DNA from: Adiantum capillus-veneris
Lineage: Eukaryota; Streptophyta; Polypodiopsida; Polypodiales; Pteridaceae
Reading direction: 5' to 3'
Assembly: GCA_014529385.2 (NCBI GenBank)
Contig: CM043966.1
Coordinates: 39,490,037-39,554,036, forward strand
DNA length: 64,000 nt
Shown here: piece after piece, positions 49,809-62,209 of the stretch
Layout of the letters: each line of letters begins with the position of its first letter
Position numbering within the stretch: position 1 is the stretch's first letter
Translations under genes and position numbers: made by a program
The notes under the pieces: model-generated
What the model saw: the letters and a program-made list of their open reading frames with translations, nothing else
Told to the model about the DNA's origin: nothing
Databases searched by the model: none

Positions 49809-50744
49809 GTTGGTGCATTGCTATACGAGAGTCTATTAGCCTGGCTTGCAAGGATGCGGTCTTGGTCCAGGTCTTGGTCCAAGCGTGTATGCATGAAGAA
49901 TCAAAGGAAGCTATGGATCACAGCTCACGACAAGTTTGCAGATGTTGGCAAAGCGATAGTCGAAGCTGTGCAAAAAGAAGCTATGCAGGGGGTTGGGAAA
50001 CCTTGCCCTATTGATCGTGTTGAAGAGCGGCAATGCATTCCAGAAGGTGTGGATGATGTTGAAATTCCAGATAAGGAGGTAATAGATCATGGCTTTCTTT
50101 CTCGCTTAGCAGATGATGTGGTTGTAGATGTCCTTGAAGAGCAGGTAAAGGGGGTTGAGCAATCCAATTTTCTCTCGCACGATGTGGTTGAAGATGAAGT
50201 ATCAAAGGCTGTGGTAGACAAAGACTTGCATAGTGATTCAAGTATGGGGTGTATGTCATTCGAAGGACATACAATAGAGGGTATGCTTAAGAAACACGTA
50301 GGCTCGATTTTCCAAAAAGCAGTGGTAGTGGAAGACAGGTTGCGAAAGGTGGGTGTTATGCTATTGATGGACATGCTTGTAAAAGTTGCTTTACAGGTAG
50401 TGTTGCACGGATTGCAAAGCTCTCGTGATGAGAGGTATGTTATGGAGAGCTCTCTTGTAGGTGAGGAAATCATGATGTATGGTGGAAATGCTTCACAGAT
50501 TGGTATACAAGCTTGTTTTGAGTATGAAGCCAGCGTATGGATACAAGGAATTGAAGATCGAGGCTATGCCAAGCTACACAAGAGGCTTGTTTTCGGATTA
50601 GCAAGTGCAAAAAAATGGTTGATTATGCATGTACTAGAGATAGATGGCTCTGTTCAACGCCATGTATTTGATCCCGACGGAGTTTGCATCACACTTGGGA
50701 AAGATCAAGGATTTCCATTTGATCCGGGGGGTTTATGCAGCTGA
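49809..50744 (+). CDS. Second ORF, unit 2 (copy B), open
   Basis: About 311 codons open after the AG of the 40-nt segment. It includes a small in-frame repeat (VLVQVLVQ, 'gtcttggtccag' twice near 49,860), the acidic middle and the twin FDPGG motif. It is one of the best-preserved copies of this ORF. No known domain was recognised. Confidence 0.45.
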   Translation, partial: VGALLYESLLAWLARMRSWSRSWSKRVCMKNQRKLWITAHDKFADVGKAIVEAVQKEAMQGVGKPCPIDRVEERQCIPEGVDDVEIPDKEVIDHGFLSRLADDVVVDVLEEQVKGVEQSNFLSHDVVEDEVSKAVVDKDLHSDSSMGCMSFEGHTIEGMLKKHVGSIFQKAVVVEDRLRKVGVMLLMDMLVKVALQVVLHGLQSSRDERYVMESSLVGEEIMMYGGNASQIGIQACFEYEASVWIQGIEDRGYAKLHKRLVFGLASAKKWLIMHVLEIDGSVQRHVFDPDGVCITLGKDQGFPFDPGGLCS

Positions 50745-51337
50745 TACGATCTCCCTCTCTATCTATCTATACAGTTCTACTACATATAGCCTCTTATTAT
50801 GCTATCATGTTCTCGCTTCTTATACAGTTTTCTAATATCTAAATAATACTATGGTTGAGCATGAATGCTCAATGAGGGGTTGGGCAATGATGGTACAACT
50901 GAATATGGTCGGCCTGTGGAAGTGCAAGAAGCTTAGGCGTGGCAGTCAGCAGGCAACCGACGAGAACGTTGTGTAGGTATTTGGTGCAGCTAGGACACAG
51001 GTATACCCAGATGGAGCATTCTCTAGTCAAAACGGCAAGTGTTTCTTGTTATTACAGGTGACACGATCAAATTCGTATATCACAAGGTTGGAAACGAGGC
51101 AAGGGATGCTGGATATAGGTGCTATGATGTTTGTGATTTGGGATTTTGGGCGGGATGTCTGCACGACACTTTATTGCCATGATGCGTATGCCAGATGTGG
51201 CACATCACAGGTCGGGCCATGATTTTGGGCCTCGAATCATTGGGATGTTTACGTGTACTTGAAGTCTAGCCTCAGTGTACCCTAGAGCTAGGCTTTTGTG
51301 GCTTGCCATTCAGGATGTTTAGAAAAGAGGTATGCCA
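50736..51337 (+). mobile_element. LTR-like segment after unit 2 (copy B), 602 bp
   Basis: TGCAGC...ATGCCA with the hairpin at ~50,854. It shares the TGTGTAGG change with copy A unit 2, so that C-to-T change is older than the large duplication. Confidence 0.65.
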
Positions 51338-51421
51338 AGTTAAAGTTGGAGCCAGCGACACCACTTGACGTGTGTGTTAGAGATGTGGTGTCGAGGGCTG
51401 TCATCTCAATATTTTTTATGA

Positions 51422-51970
51422 GTGCGAAACAAATATTTGGAGCTATACCTGTTGCACTTCAGAATTTTTGGACATGAATCCAAATTAAAGGCCCTACCAT
51501 TGGTTCTACAAGGACGAGCCAAAGCGTGGTTTGAAGGATTGAAGGTTGCAGATCGTCAATCACTGAGTGAGATTCGTAAGCAGTTTATCGAAACTTTTGA
51601 GCAGCAGGTATCTCCATCAGACTTGGGTGAGCAATTGAGCAAGCTAAAGCAGGATGTAAGTGAAGATTCTGCTTTATTTTTGGGTAAATTTAAGTCTATT
51701 TGGGAGAGAATTGCTGCTGTTACATGTGTGCGAAATGGAGATCATTTCAAGCGAGAGCAGTTTCTAGCATGCTTGCATCCGCGAATTAAAGAGAAGGTCG
51801 AGTGCAGTGGTGCAGAGGACTATGCGCAAAGGGTTTGCTTGGCAAAGGTAAAGAGTAGGAAAGCGAAGAAGAAGATGGAGATAGGCTTGTTGAAGCCTGC
51901 AATTTATGGATATAGCTCGACAATGGAGCTTCATCATGTGCCAAAGAAAGGTCAAGCGCCAAAGAGGTAG
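51422..51970 (+). CDS. Gag-like ORF, unit 3 (copy B), open
   Basis: The longest gag reading in the array (182 codons). It covers YLELYLLHFRIFGHESKLKA, VLQGRAKAWFEGLKVADRQS, KQDVSEDSALFLGKFKSIW, FLACLHPRIKEKVE and a Lys-rich end (KVKSRKAKKKMEIG). It starts without an in-frame ATG; a TGA lies just before. It ends with PKKGQAPKR and TAG, one base out of frame with the version in unit 1 that leads to the GT-AG segment. Confidence 0.6.
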   Translation: MRNKYLELYLLHFRIFGHESKLKALPLVLQGRAKAWFEGLKVADRQSLSEIRKQFIETFEQQVSPSDLGEQLSKLKQDVSEDSALFLGKFKSIWERIAAVTCVRNGDHFKREQFLACLHPRIKEKVECSGAEDYAQRVCLAKVKSRKAKKKMEIGLLKPAIYGYSSTMELHHVPKKGQAPKR

Positions 51971-52024
51971 CTCCTTTGCCATTGGTAAGCCATTTTGGTC
52001 ATTCATTTCAATTTGTGCCTCCAG

Positions 52025-52953
52025 GTTGGTGCATTGCTATACGAGAGTCTATTAGCCTGGCTTGCAAGGATGCGGTCTTGGTCCAAGCGTGTACTGTATG
52101 CATGAAGAATCAAAGGAAGCTATGGATCACAGCTCACGACAAGTTTGCAGATGTTGGCAAAGCGATAGTCGAAGCTGTGCAAAAAGAAGCTATGCAGGGG
52201 GTTGGGAAACCTTGCCCTATTGATCGTGTTGAAGAGCGGCAATGCATTCCAGAAGGTGTGGATGATGTTGAAATTCCAGATAAGGAGGTAATAGATCATG
52301 GCTTTCTTTCTCGCTTCGCAGATGATGTGGTTGTAGATGTCCTTGAAGAGCAGGTAAAGGGGGTTGAGCAATCCAATTTTCTCTCGCATGATGTGGTTGA
52401 AGATGAAGTATCAAAGGCTGTGGTAGACAAAGACTTGCATAGTGATTCAAGTATGGGGTGTATGTCATTCGAAGGACATACAATAGAGGGTATGCTTAAG
52501 AAACACGTAGGCTCGATTTTCCAAGAAGCAGTGGTAGTGGAAGACAGGTTGCCAAAGGTGGGTGTTATGCTATTGATGGACATGCTTGTAAAAGTTGCTT
52601 TACAGGTAGTGTTGCACGGATTGCAAAGCTCTCGTGATGAGAGGTATGTTATGGAGAGCTCTCTTGTAGGTGAGGAAATCATGATGTATGATGGAAATGC
52701 TTCACATATTGGTATACAAGCTTGTTTTGAGTATGAAGCCAGCGTATGGATACAAGGAATTGAAGATCAAGGCTATGCCAAGCTGCACAAGAGGCTTGTT
52801 TTCGGGTTCACAAGTGCAAAAAATTGGCTGATTATGCATGTACTAGAGATAGATGGCTATGTTCAATGCCATGTATTTGATCCCGACGGAGTTTGCATCA
52901 CACTTGGGAAAGATGAAGGATTTCCATTTGATCCGGGGGGTTTATGCAGCTGA
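52025..52953 (+). CDS. Second ORF, unit 3 (copy B), open
   Basis: About 309 codons open, the most complete with unit 2. A 3-nt insertion (ACTGTATGC against GTATGC) near 52,093 keeps the frame. It has the acidic middle, HGLQSSRDERYVMESS, YEASVWIQGIEDQGYAKLHK and the twin FDPGG motif. Preservation across units suggests recent amplification; selection is not shown. Confidence 0.45.
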
Positions 52954-53545
52954 TACGATCTCCCTCTCTATCTATCTATACAGTTCTACTACATATAGCC
53001 TCTTATTATGCTATCATGTTCTCGCTTCTTATACACTTTTCTGATATCTAAATAATACTATGGTTGAGCATGAATGCTCAATGAGGGGTTGGGCAATGAT
53101 GGTACAATTGAATATGGTCGGCCTATGGAAGTGCAAGAATCTAAGGCGTGGCAGTCTACAGGCAAATGACGGGAACGTTGTGCAGGTATTTGGTGCAGCT
53201 AGGACACAGGTTTACGCAGATGGAGCATTCCCTAGTCAAAAGGGCAAGTGTTTCTTGTTATTACAGGTGACGGGATCAAATGCTTATATCACAAGGTTGG
53301 AAACAAGGCAAGGGATGCTGGATACAGGTGCTATGATATTTGTGATATGGAATTTTGGGCCGGATGTCTGCACGACACTTTACTGCCAGGATGCGTATGC
53401 CAGATGTGGCATATCACAGGTCGGGCCATGATTTTGGGCCTCGAATCATCGGGATGTTTACGGGTACTTGAAGTCTAGCCTCAGTCTACCCTCCAGCTAG
53501 GCTTTTGCGGCTTGCTATTGGGGATGTTTAGAAAAGAGGTATGCA
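52945..53545 (+). mobile_element. LTR-like segment after unit 3 (copy B), 601 bp
   Basis: TGCAGC...GGTATGCA, ending where array homology stops, exactly as in copy A at 19,268. Confidence 0.7.
53060..53431 (+). CDS. Third ORF inside the LTR-like segment, 123 aa
   Basis: An ATG-started ORF beginning in the hairpin region (MVEHECS) and ending RCGISQVGP. It contains QGMLDTGAMMFVIWDFG, a D-T-G-A tetrapeptide like the retropepsin active site, but no other protease motif. Homologous frames at 20,950-21,279 and 55,226-55,555 are shorter. 18,783-18,989 is cut by TAG (CAG in others). 14,304-14,606 reads DIGA. A coding ORF inside an LTR would be unusual, so chance is likely. Confidence 0.2.
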   Translation: MVEHECSMRGWAMMVQLNMVGLWKCKNLRRGSLQANDGNVVQVFGAARTQVYADGAFPSQKGKCFLLLQVTGSNAYITRLETRQGMLDTGAMIFVIWNFGPDVCTTLYCQDAYARCGISQVGP

Positions 53546-54724
53546 AGAGCCAAACTGGAACCAGAACGATGCGATGAGGGGGGTAGTGACAACCTGCATG
53601 ATGCCCTCTTCGCGCGGTGTGGGCAAGAGCTAAAATGATGTAACATGGGGAGTGTCAAAGTCTTTGAGCGCTTTTGCACATGATTTAGAAGAATAGTCCA
53701 AATAATAAGGTCACTCAAGATTTTTGTGCATGGTGTGTGCATGGAGCCAGAACGACGCGATGAGGGGGGGAGTGACAAGCTGTATGATGCCCTCTTTTGC
53801 GCGGTGTGGGCAGGAGCTAAAATGACGCAACATGGGGAGTGTCAAAGTCTCTAAGTGCTTTTGTACATGATTTAGAAAAATATTAGGAATCCAATTAACA
53901 AGGTAATTCAAGGTTCTTATGTGGTGTGGCCGCAGAGCTAGAACAACACGATAGTAGGGTGACAAGCTCACACATGACAAGAGCACTATGGGCAAGAGCT
54001 AGACCAGTGCGATAGGGGGAGGAGTGAAAAATTCATTGAGTCCTTTTGCGCACGATGTGGGTACACTAACGAAACGGGGCGAGTGGGGGTAGAGTGTAGT
54101 TGAATCAAGCCACAATCGCATAGTGTGGTCATTGATTCAAAACAATGTGAGAAAGGATGTTTTTAGGTGTGGTCCCATGTTGATGTAGATATTATGTACG
54201 CACGTGCTGAGTGCAAGATCTTGATGCGGTGCTTAGAAGTAGAGGCTAAGTGAAAAGTAGACATTAAAAAAAATACGGAATAGTCATTAATAGGCATCAT
54301 CATGACTGTTTGAAAAGAAAGATTTCGTATCTTCTAGGTTAATATTGTACAATATTAAATAGAAAAGAGCACTTGTACATCAGGCCCAGAATATAATGTT
54401 ATTAATAGGCGTCATCATTACTGTTTGAAAAGAAAGATTTCGTATCTTCTAGCTTAGTATTGTACAATATTAAACAGAAAAGAGCACTTGTACATCAGAC
54501 CCAGAATATGATGTTATACATCAAAAATAACAGGAACGCCCTCAAATATAGGCAATTTAGCCAAATGAAAGTGACATTTAGACGTTTTCCGCTAAAGTGG
54601 AAGCACAAAACCTCAAGCTAGAGGAGACAGGAATGCCATACTTTTGTATACATGTCAAGTGAGTATTGGCCTATTTCTTAATCCGTGGATTACCAAACAA
54701 CCCTTTTTGACGTTTTTGGCCCTA
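53546..54724. other. Spacer with tandem-repeat blocks (copy B)
   Basis: Counterpart of 19,269-20,446: three ~195-bp repeats at 53,547, 53,743 and 53,935 and the 114-bp duplication near 54,290-54,515. No gene seen. Confidence 0.8.
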
Positions 54725-55119
54725 ATGTGTTATGCTATTGATGGACATGCTTTTAAAAGTTGCTTTAGAGGTAGTTTTGCACGGATTGCAAAGCTCTCGT
54801 GATGAGAGGTATGTTATGGAGAGCTCTCTAGCAGGTGAGAAAATCATGATGTATGGCGGAAATGCTTAACAAATTGGTATACAAGCTTGTTTTGAGTATG
54901 AAGCTAGCGTATGGATACAAGGAATTGAAGATCGAGGCTATGCCAAGCTCCACAAGAGGCTTGTTTTCAGGTTCACAAGTGCAAAACAATTGGCTGATTA
55001 TGCATGTACTAGAGATAGATGGCTGTGTTCAACACCATGTATTTGATCCTAGCGGAGTTTGCATCACACTTGGGAAAGATCAAGGATTTCCATTTGATCC
55101 GGGGGGTTTATGCAGCTGA
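54725..55119 (+). pseudogene. Second ORF, partial unit 4 (copy B)
   Basis: Fragment of the second ORF with a TAA (AATGCTTAACAAATT against GCTTCACAGATT) near 54,867 and a shift near 54,985. Followed by the truncated LTR-like segment. Confidence 0.6.
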
Positions 55120-55574
55120 TACGATCTCCCTCTCTATCTATCTATACAGTTCTACTACATATAGCCTCTTATTATGCTATCATGTTCTCGCTTCTTATAC
55201 AATTTTCTGATATTAAAATAATACTATGGTTGAGCATGAATGCTCAACGAGGGGTTGGGCAATGATGGTACAACAGAATAAGGTCGGCCTATGGAAGTGC
55301 AAGAAGCTCAGGCGTGGCAATCTGCAGGCAACTGACGGGAACGTTGTGCAGGTATTTGGTGCAACTAGGACACAGACATACCCAGATGGAGCATTCCCTA
55401 GTCAAAACGGCAAGTGTTTCTTGCGATTACAGGTGACAGTATCAAATGCTTATATCACAAGGTTGGAAACGAGGCAAGGGATGCTGGATACAGGTGCTAT
55501 GATGTTTGTGATATGGGATTTCGGGCGGGATGTTTGCACGACACTTTACTGCTAGGATGCGTATGCCAGATGTG
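55111..55574 (+). mobile_element. LTR-like segment after unit 4, truncated (copy B)
   Basis: Identical breakpoint to copy A (CCAGATGTG, then minus-strand gag), so the fusion is older than the large duplication. Confidence 0.7.
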
Positions 55575-57532
55575 TAATGACTAGGCTTAGCATAGGGTGT
55601 AATTGGCACTAGTTCTTGTTCATCTATGACTCCTTCTGGATGTGTGTACTTTACAGGTACTACAGTATGTCCTAGATATGGAGGTTGTTGACCCAAAACA
55701 GGTTGAGGTCTTTCCATACTCATCGGTGGTCTTTGAGCTAAGGCCATATTAGGCTGATATCTGTACATGGGTTATCTTGTGGCCTCATAGGCACGTACTG
55801 AACATTCCCATCATACTTTGGTCGGTAATAACACTCATTGGATTCATGGTTGGTCCATTTACCTTCCATTGCACACCATTTTTGCGGCCTAATTGGTTGT
55901 GCCTGTTGAGGTATCCCTTGCACTGGTCTCCTCATAGGTGCTTCTTGCATGTTATTCATCCTTTTGAGCATGTCTTCTATGGATAAAAGTGGTGCTACAG
56001 TAGCCGTTCCCACTTGTGCTGGTTTGGTGGATGTTATTTTCTTGCTTTGGTTATCCTTAGGGACATCTTCTTCGTTGAAAATATCACAATTGTCTCCTAA
56101 GTCAATAGCATCTGACACACACTCTTCTAGGGTCGTATGCTTCTTGCTATCTAGTATAGAATGAAGTTCTTTGTTTAACAGTCCCTCTAGAAACAATGAT
56201 ACTAGTCTTTCCTCTGCAGGTATCTCTAGCTGTGGGCATCTTGCAATATATTGCTTCATTGGAGTTTCACAATCCCTAACAGACTCACCTTGTTTTTGTT
56301 TAAAGCTATAGATTTGAGCTACCGTATTGTGTTTGATCCCCATTTGGAATAAGAAGCTACAAATCCTTGAGCTAATGTATTCAAGTCCATGATTGACCTT
56401 GGTGGAATGTTTTGGAACCATGTCAGTGATTTTTCTTCTAATGTCATTCCAAATCCCTCGAATTGAGTATGGAAATCAAATATGCATTCTGCTCTTAGCA
56501 CTTGTTTAAAGCTTGCTAAGTGGTAGGGATCCCCAGATCCACTGTAATTTCTGACCCATTTTTGAAAATCAGCTGGTCTAACACGTCTGTTTGGTTCAAC
56601 TCCCGGTCTCCTGGCAGTTTGGTTCTATTCCAAGTCCGTTAAACCAGTTTGTTGGAAATAGTGAATCATGTAGCCCTGGACTGGCTTTAGTGTCACTTGG
56701 TTTTCTTTGTGATGAGGTGGTTTTTGGTTTTTTAACATTACTCTCAAAAGATCTCTCGTGGAGTTCTTCTCTTGGAATAGTTTTTGGCCCTTGGCCCAAT
56801 ATCCAATCCCTTATGAAGTACCCTTGGTATTTGGTTTGTTCCACGTCCTCAGGAGTCATCATAACAAAGTTATTGTTATAACAATCCGTAAATAGGTAGG
56901 TTAGTAGATCTGTTGAACCCTTATCTTCGATTTTGAAGGCATAAATGATCTTCATGGGTGTTAGCTTTCTTAATTTGTCAAGCGAAGTCCATAGAAGATC
57001 TTTGACGTACGTTTCTATCCTCCCAACAATAGACTCCGATCCTAGGATTATCCGTACTAAGCCATTTTAAAGGCTTCAAATCAACTTGATCGTATCCCTT
57101 GAATTATAAAGTCAGTGGTCCTTCTTTTGCTGCCATATCTGGAATAATGTTATTTATCTCTAACCCCCATTTTTCTATCACGTTAGGTTTTCAACTTGTA
57201 AATACTGAGTTCCATTTTTATCCGTGTACATTTTTCCTTGTTTCTTTGCCCCGATTTCCTCTTCAAACTCAATACCATGGTCATCAATGCAAATAGCATG
57301 CTCATCATTAGGATCCAGGTAAACCTGAGCTCCATGGCGATTAGTCTTATAAAAAGAGAGTATATGCTTATAGAGCACTTTTGTTCTGATTTTTGAATGA
57401 GTCGAATGAGAAGAAATTTCAGATGTTGATTCTGAAAAAGTGTCTGAGACTTCTTCAAAGATAGTGTCCAAGTGCTCGCCTCAATTAACACTCTCTTTAG
57501 TGGATACTCTACTAGCGGTCTCTCCAAATATG
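55575..57532 (-). pseudogene. Second type of Ty3-like gag and upstream part (copy B)
   Basis: Counterpart of 21,299-23,260. Capsid-like 55,738-56,421 with KQKQGESVRDCETPMKQYIA and the WCAMEGKWTNHESNECYYRP knuckle-like motif. The upstream frame 56,596-56,955 is longer than in copy A (119 codons) because of a small indel. Truncated and frameshifted. Confidence 0.7.
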
Positions 57533-57701
57533 CCTTGGTTTTCTAGTATACGACCAGATCTAAGGTTCATATAGACTTGTGAATCCCTGGATAGAGTACT
57601 TACCATCGTATTGACTTGTTGTCAATTTGTTCCACTAATTGATTTGATTGAAAATTCTGTCAAGCTGTCAATTCCTTGTTTGCAACCTGATTCCTGTACC
57701 A

Positions 57702-59142
57702 ATTGTAATCAAGTTAGCTATTCTTCCACAAAGACTATATAGTTTTTTGCTAACTATTGTGACTGGTATATGTGTATCACTTCAAATCGAGCTAAGTGAG
57801 TCAAAAGTTGAGACTTTCAGATTCTAGTTTTGCAAAAAGCCAAAGGACTAATTGCAACCTGGAAACTGAGTGAACATGTACTAATTTGGATCTGATTGAA
57901 CCCAAAATTTTCCGATGGCCTTGTATTATGTTGGTCTAACACTATACAAGTTCAAAAGTCAAAAATGGTGTTTCGGTGTAGCAATAGTAAATAATCATGA
58001 TCATTTACTTTTCTCAAATTTGTGCACTTTTTGGCTTGATTTGCCAAGTATGCAACTTGTTAAGGTCTCTGGACACGTTTTACTAAGTTTGAACAAAATT
58101 TGTTAAAGTTATCAATTGTTTCGTGTTCGTAGACCCAATTTTCAAGAATCTGGCTTAAGTCTCACTTTTGTGATCCAAATTTCACCAAAATTGATTTGTG
58201 TGCGTGGTCTACTTGATATGCTTGACCTTGTGGTATACTCAAATGTGCAAGAATATCAATTTTTGTAGCAGATGTGAATAATCACGATTATTTACTCTAG
58301 CTATTTTTTTGCACTCTTTTGCAACAATATTGACATAGATCTGTTAAGCAACTTAAACTCCCTAGCCAAGTTTCATCAAGTTTGGACAAATTTTTGTTCA
58401 TCTGTTTTGTATCGGCAGACTAACTTTGCACATTTGCCCATAATTTTCAATCCAATGATCCAAATCTTAGCAAATTTGGTTTGTGGACTTACTACAACAT
58501 GCTAAAACTAGTGGTATGATGACTTGGTAAAAAAAGTTAAAAAATGGGACAGATGTAAATAATCATGATTATTTACTTCTGGTAAAGTTTTGCATCTTTT
58601 TGGTCAATTGAGCATGTACTCTTGTCTATCGCATCAATATAAGCCTATGAATCAAGTTTCATTGAGTTTGAACAAAATTTTTCCCAATTTACACTCAAGT
58701 TCCGAAAAGTCAGTACAGACTTTAGTTTTTACCCAGTTTTTGGTCAGTTTGGTGATCCAAATTCTATGGTCCTTTACAAAGGTTGTTTGTACATATGCAT
58801 AGAGTCTTTGGTATCAACCTTGTTCAGTTTTGAGTTGAAAGTAAATAATCACGATTATTTACTTTAAGCCTAAATTAAACAATTTTTTGAACTTTTTCAC
58901 TGGACAGTCTTTTTATGAGCTATTTTAAGCCTTTGAGTCGGGTCAAAACTTAATTTGGCCTAAAATATCAAGAAAAGGTATATAATTTGAGTTTTTGCAA
59001 ACTCTTGAAATTTTTACCTCAATGTGTCCTTGAGCTTACCCACTTGCTCATACAACTTTTAAAGAATGCTCTCCAGTCGGATTGAGTGGTTGTCAGTCTT
59101 TTCATGCTATTTCTAGCCGTAGACTTGAAATTCTGTAACTTC
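57702..59142. repeat. ~285-bp tandem repeats with palindromes (copy B)
   Basis: All four palindromes are conserved (e.g. perfect 22-mer at 58,555-58,576). Nearly no change relative to copy A. Confidence 0.85.
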
Positions 59143-60201
59143 ACATAACAACTCACAATTGATTCTTTCGGAGCGAGCATTGTACTAAAATCCACCTCGG
59201 ATTCTACTTACCCTACTCCTAGGTTCTACTGCAATGGGGTTGTGGAAAGTGTCCACAAATACTCGTTTTCTTATTTTTTATGGTTTTATGAGCTTTGATC
59301 TTAAGACTTGTCTCGTCCATCAATCATTCTCAAAATCCTAATCTAATTTTACAATCCAACAATCTTAAAGGTACTTAGCAAGTACAATTGACTTCCAAGC
59401 TACCTCTACACAGCAAAAGACGACAATCTTAAGCTATACGGTTTAAAAAAGAAAGTTTTGACTCTAGAAGATCCTACAAGAAGTTAAAGTATAACTTGAT
59501 AAGACGCTCGTGTTTTTCCTTAGTTTAGGTCTCTTCGATCCCCGAGAGTGGTGCTAAATGTGGGACGGGTGTCTAACCTCACTCCTATCTTATTGCAGAC
59601 ATAGCGAGAACCACAAATATAATTATCAATCCATGGGATGAAGCTGACTTGGCTAGTGCATAGAGGCTATCAAGAGGTTGTCAATCTCTTTGAAAACAAC
59701 AAACAACTCGCATCTATCTCAAGCTACACTCAAATGACTGAAATCACCAAAAGCTAATCACTCATCGACAAACAAATCACATCCGTTACAACATCAAACG
59801 ACGTCCATATCTATCAGCAAGTAATCACTTGAGTACTTTATTAATATTTACCATGCTAATAAGTACTCCAATAATGCGCGTTTCCCAAAGACACTCTTTT
59901 CCCACTAGGTTTTCCCCTTTGGTCATCCAGGTATTAGACCCTAATTTAGAACCTCATCATTCTACTTCTCTTGTACATACTCTTAATAAGTAAACAACGC
60001 CTCTCTATTATGCTGCTACAACAGACAAATGTGACATCATCTCTCACATCATAAACGACTTTGGACCAATCAGATGTTGCAGCAAATTGAACTTCATCAA
60101 AAAATTCAATGACAAATGAGGACAATCAGCCCATCAACAACCAATCAAAACCTTCCACAGCCTACACATACACTTTTCAACAGTTCCTGAGGACTAAAAT
60201 T
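59143..60201. other. Region without recognisable gene (copy B)
   Basis: Counterpart of 24,871-26,874, lacking A 25,536-26,480 at a TCCA junction (59,804-59,807). Nothing further is recognised. Confidence 0.5.
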
Positions 60202-61159
60202 GGAAGGGGGGAATGTTAACTGAGTTAACGTCAGTTAACAACAACTACTAAAGTCTCGAGCCTTACGGATGCACATTGAAGATAAACATGAAGAAGCAGT
60301 AAAGATTGGAGTTACATATTTTTCACATTTTTCCAAAATGGTCATGTATTGTAAATTCCTGATTTATTTCAAGCCATTGTAATAATTTTAATGTGTTACG
60401 GGCTCAATGGGAGTTCCAAGCTGTAAAGAATAGGTCAGTTAGTGTGCCTAGGTTGCAGATTCAGTACATGGTGAAGCCCTAAAGGCCTTGGATGCCCGGA
60501 CATTGCATATTTTTACCCTAGGTATATAAGGCAGTGTGTAAAAGAAGTTGGGGTTCTCAAGCTCATTGGTTGAGACCACTCTTTGGTGAGAGCTTTGGAG
60601 GTGTGTGGCTATGGAGTCCTTGAGCTTCTCTTTGCTCATGTGATTTGATAAATAGTAATCAATGCTTAATTCTCTTTCACTATGCCTCTCTCATACTTCT
60701 TGTGATTTCCAATGATGCTTTGACTAGCTAGATTGTAACTAATTAGTGGTTAATCTCTCTCTAATCTTGTGTGATTGCCCTCTTTTTCTTGTGTGTGCAT
60801 GTAGGTTTGATCGGAGTGTGGTGCTCGATAGATCTATGTGTGTGTGCTTGTGATTAGTGTGTTGCTTGATAGGATTAGTGTTGTGTGTGTCTTGCAATCC
60901 TTAGTGTGTGTGATTGGGTTGATTTGAGGTGAAGAAAAGTGGATGTGGAGACTGCCAATCATTGTGGCTTAGCTCCTCCATAGGCCGAGAAGCTCACCTC
61001 ATAGAGTCACCATTCGTGTCTCCATACTTAGCTCACTAATTGTGTGAGTGTTTCCATGCCCTAGCCGGGTAGTTCATCTATCCATATTGATAATTTTGTT
61101 GGTCATTGGATCTATGCTACGATGGTACCCCAAACTTCATAGATTTCAATTTCGGGCAC
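60202..61159 (+). mobile_element. Polypurine tract and LTR (copy B)
   Basis: PPT GGAAGGGGGGAA then TGTTAACTGAG from 60,214. Interrupted at GGGCAC (61,156-61,159), where 6.16 kb of copy A is absent. Confidence 0.65.
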
Positions 61160-61979
61160 AGCCATTGGTGGATTCCTCTTCCAAATGACGAAGTTTCTAA
61201 ACGTTTTAGTGCGCGGGAATGGATAGTTACCTGACTAATCAGGTCCACCCATCCATGATTGACAACCTTAGTCAATCCCCACTTACCACCCTGCACTCAC
61301 ACATGATTTTTGTGTTGTTTAATTAATACCACATTCTTTTCACAATCAAAACAATGATTCCTTTTTAACTTTCATAACTGCATTTCATTAAGACAACCTT
61401 TGAAAAACAGTATTGAAGACATTCTTTCAGAAAACAAACATCTTTAGACTTAAGACAAGGTACTGCCATTCTGAAGTATCTCTGACCAGTACTAACTTGT
61501 CTCAAGACCACCTATACAGGGGTGAAAAACGGCACCCATTCCTTATTTATAAAAACCGGGGTGGAAAAAGCCATCACCCAAAGTCCGAGCGCCCATACGC
61601 CAAAACCAATTGCCCATACAACTGGGCGGTTCCTCTAGAAAATACTTGAAAGTACTATCCATAAACATAAACAAGCACGGGATAAAGACTCCACACGTGC
61701 CGAGGAAACCGACTCTTCCATGTTCCATGATGGTATCTCCATCATTACTCATTACCTGGAGTAAAATATTTCGAAGGAATCAGAGGTGTCTTGAGACAAG
61801 CTGTCTTAAGGATGGTCAAACATTTCTTTCTTAAGTCAATCAGTCATAACCCACTCACTTCTTTCCTAGTTAAAATAATTGCTCATTGGTTTCGTGGAAG
61901 TTACCTTCCATTTACAGCCAGTTTATCCTTCCTAACCTTACGTATGCAATGTTTAACTTAAAATGAACTTTAAAAGCTT
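61160..61979. repeat. Flank with imperfect inverted repeat (copy B)
   Basis: Counterpart of 33,993-34,809. The inverted repeat lies at about 61,448-61,811 with the TATA-like site between the arms. No gene seen. Confidence 0.5.
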
Positions 61980-62165
61980 TTAGTGAACAAAATAGAAATC
62001 CACTTGGGACTGCTCGTTCATGTGTTGTGGGGCGGGTGCCCGTAGACTCTCCTGTGTTGGCCTATGGCTAGGCCTAGCCTCATGGTCATTTGTGGCTTTG
62101 TTTCGCTTGTTGCCAACATCCTCTTCCTCAGTAAGAGGATTGTCCCTGGTTTTATTGGGAGCCAT
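61980..62165 (-). pseudogene. Gag N-terminus-like ORF, 61 aa (copy B)
   Basis: MAPNKTRDNPLTEEEDVGNK..., same length as copy A with one replacement (K4N). No downstream gag. Confidence 0.4.
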
Positions 62166-62209
62166 GTCAGTAGCCTTATAAAATGACTTAATCCATTAGA
62201 AGCTTAATT

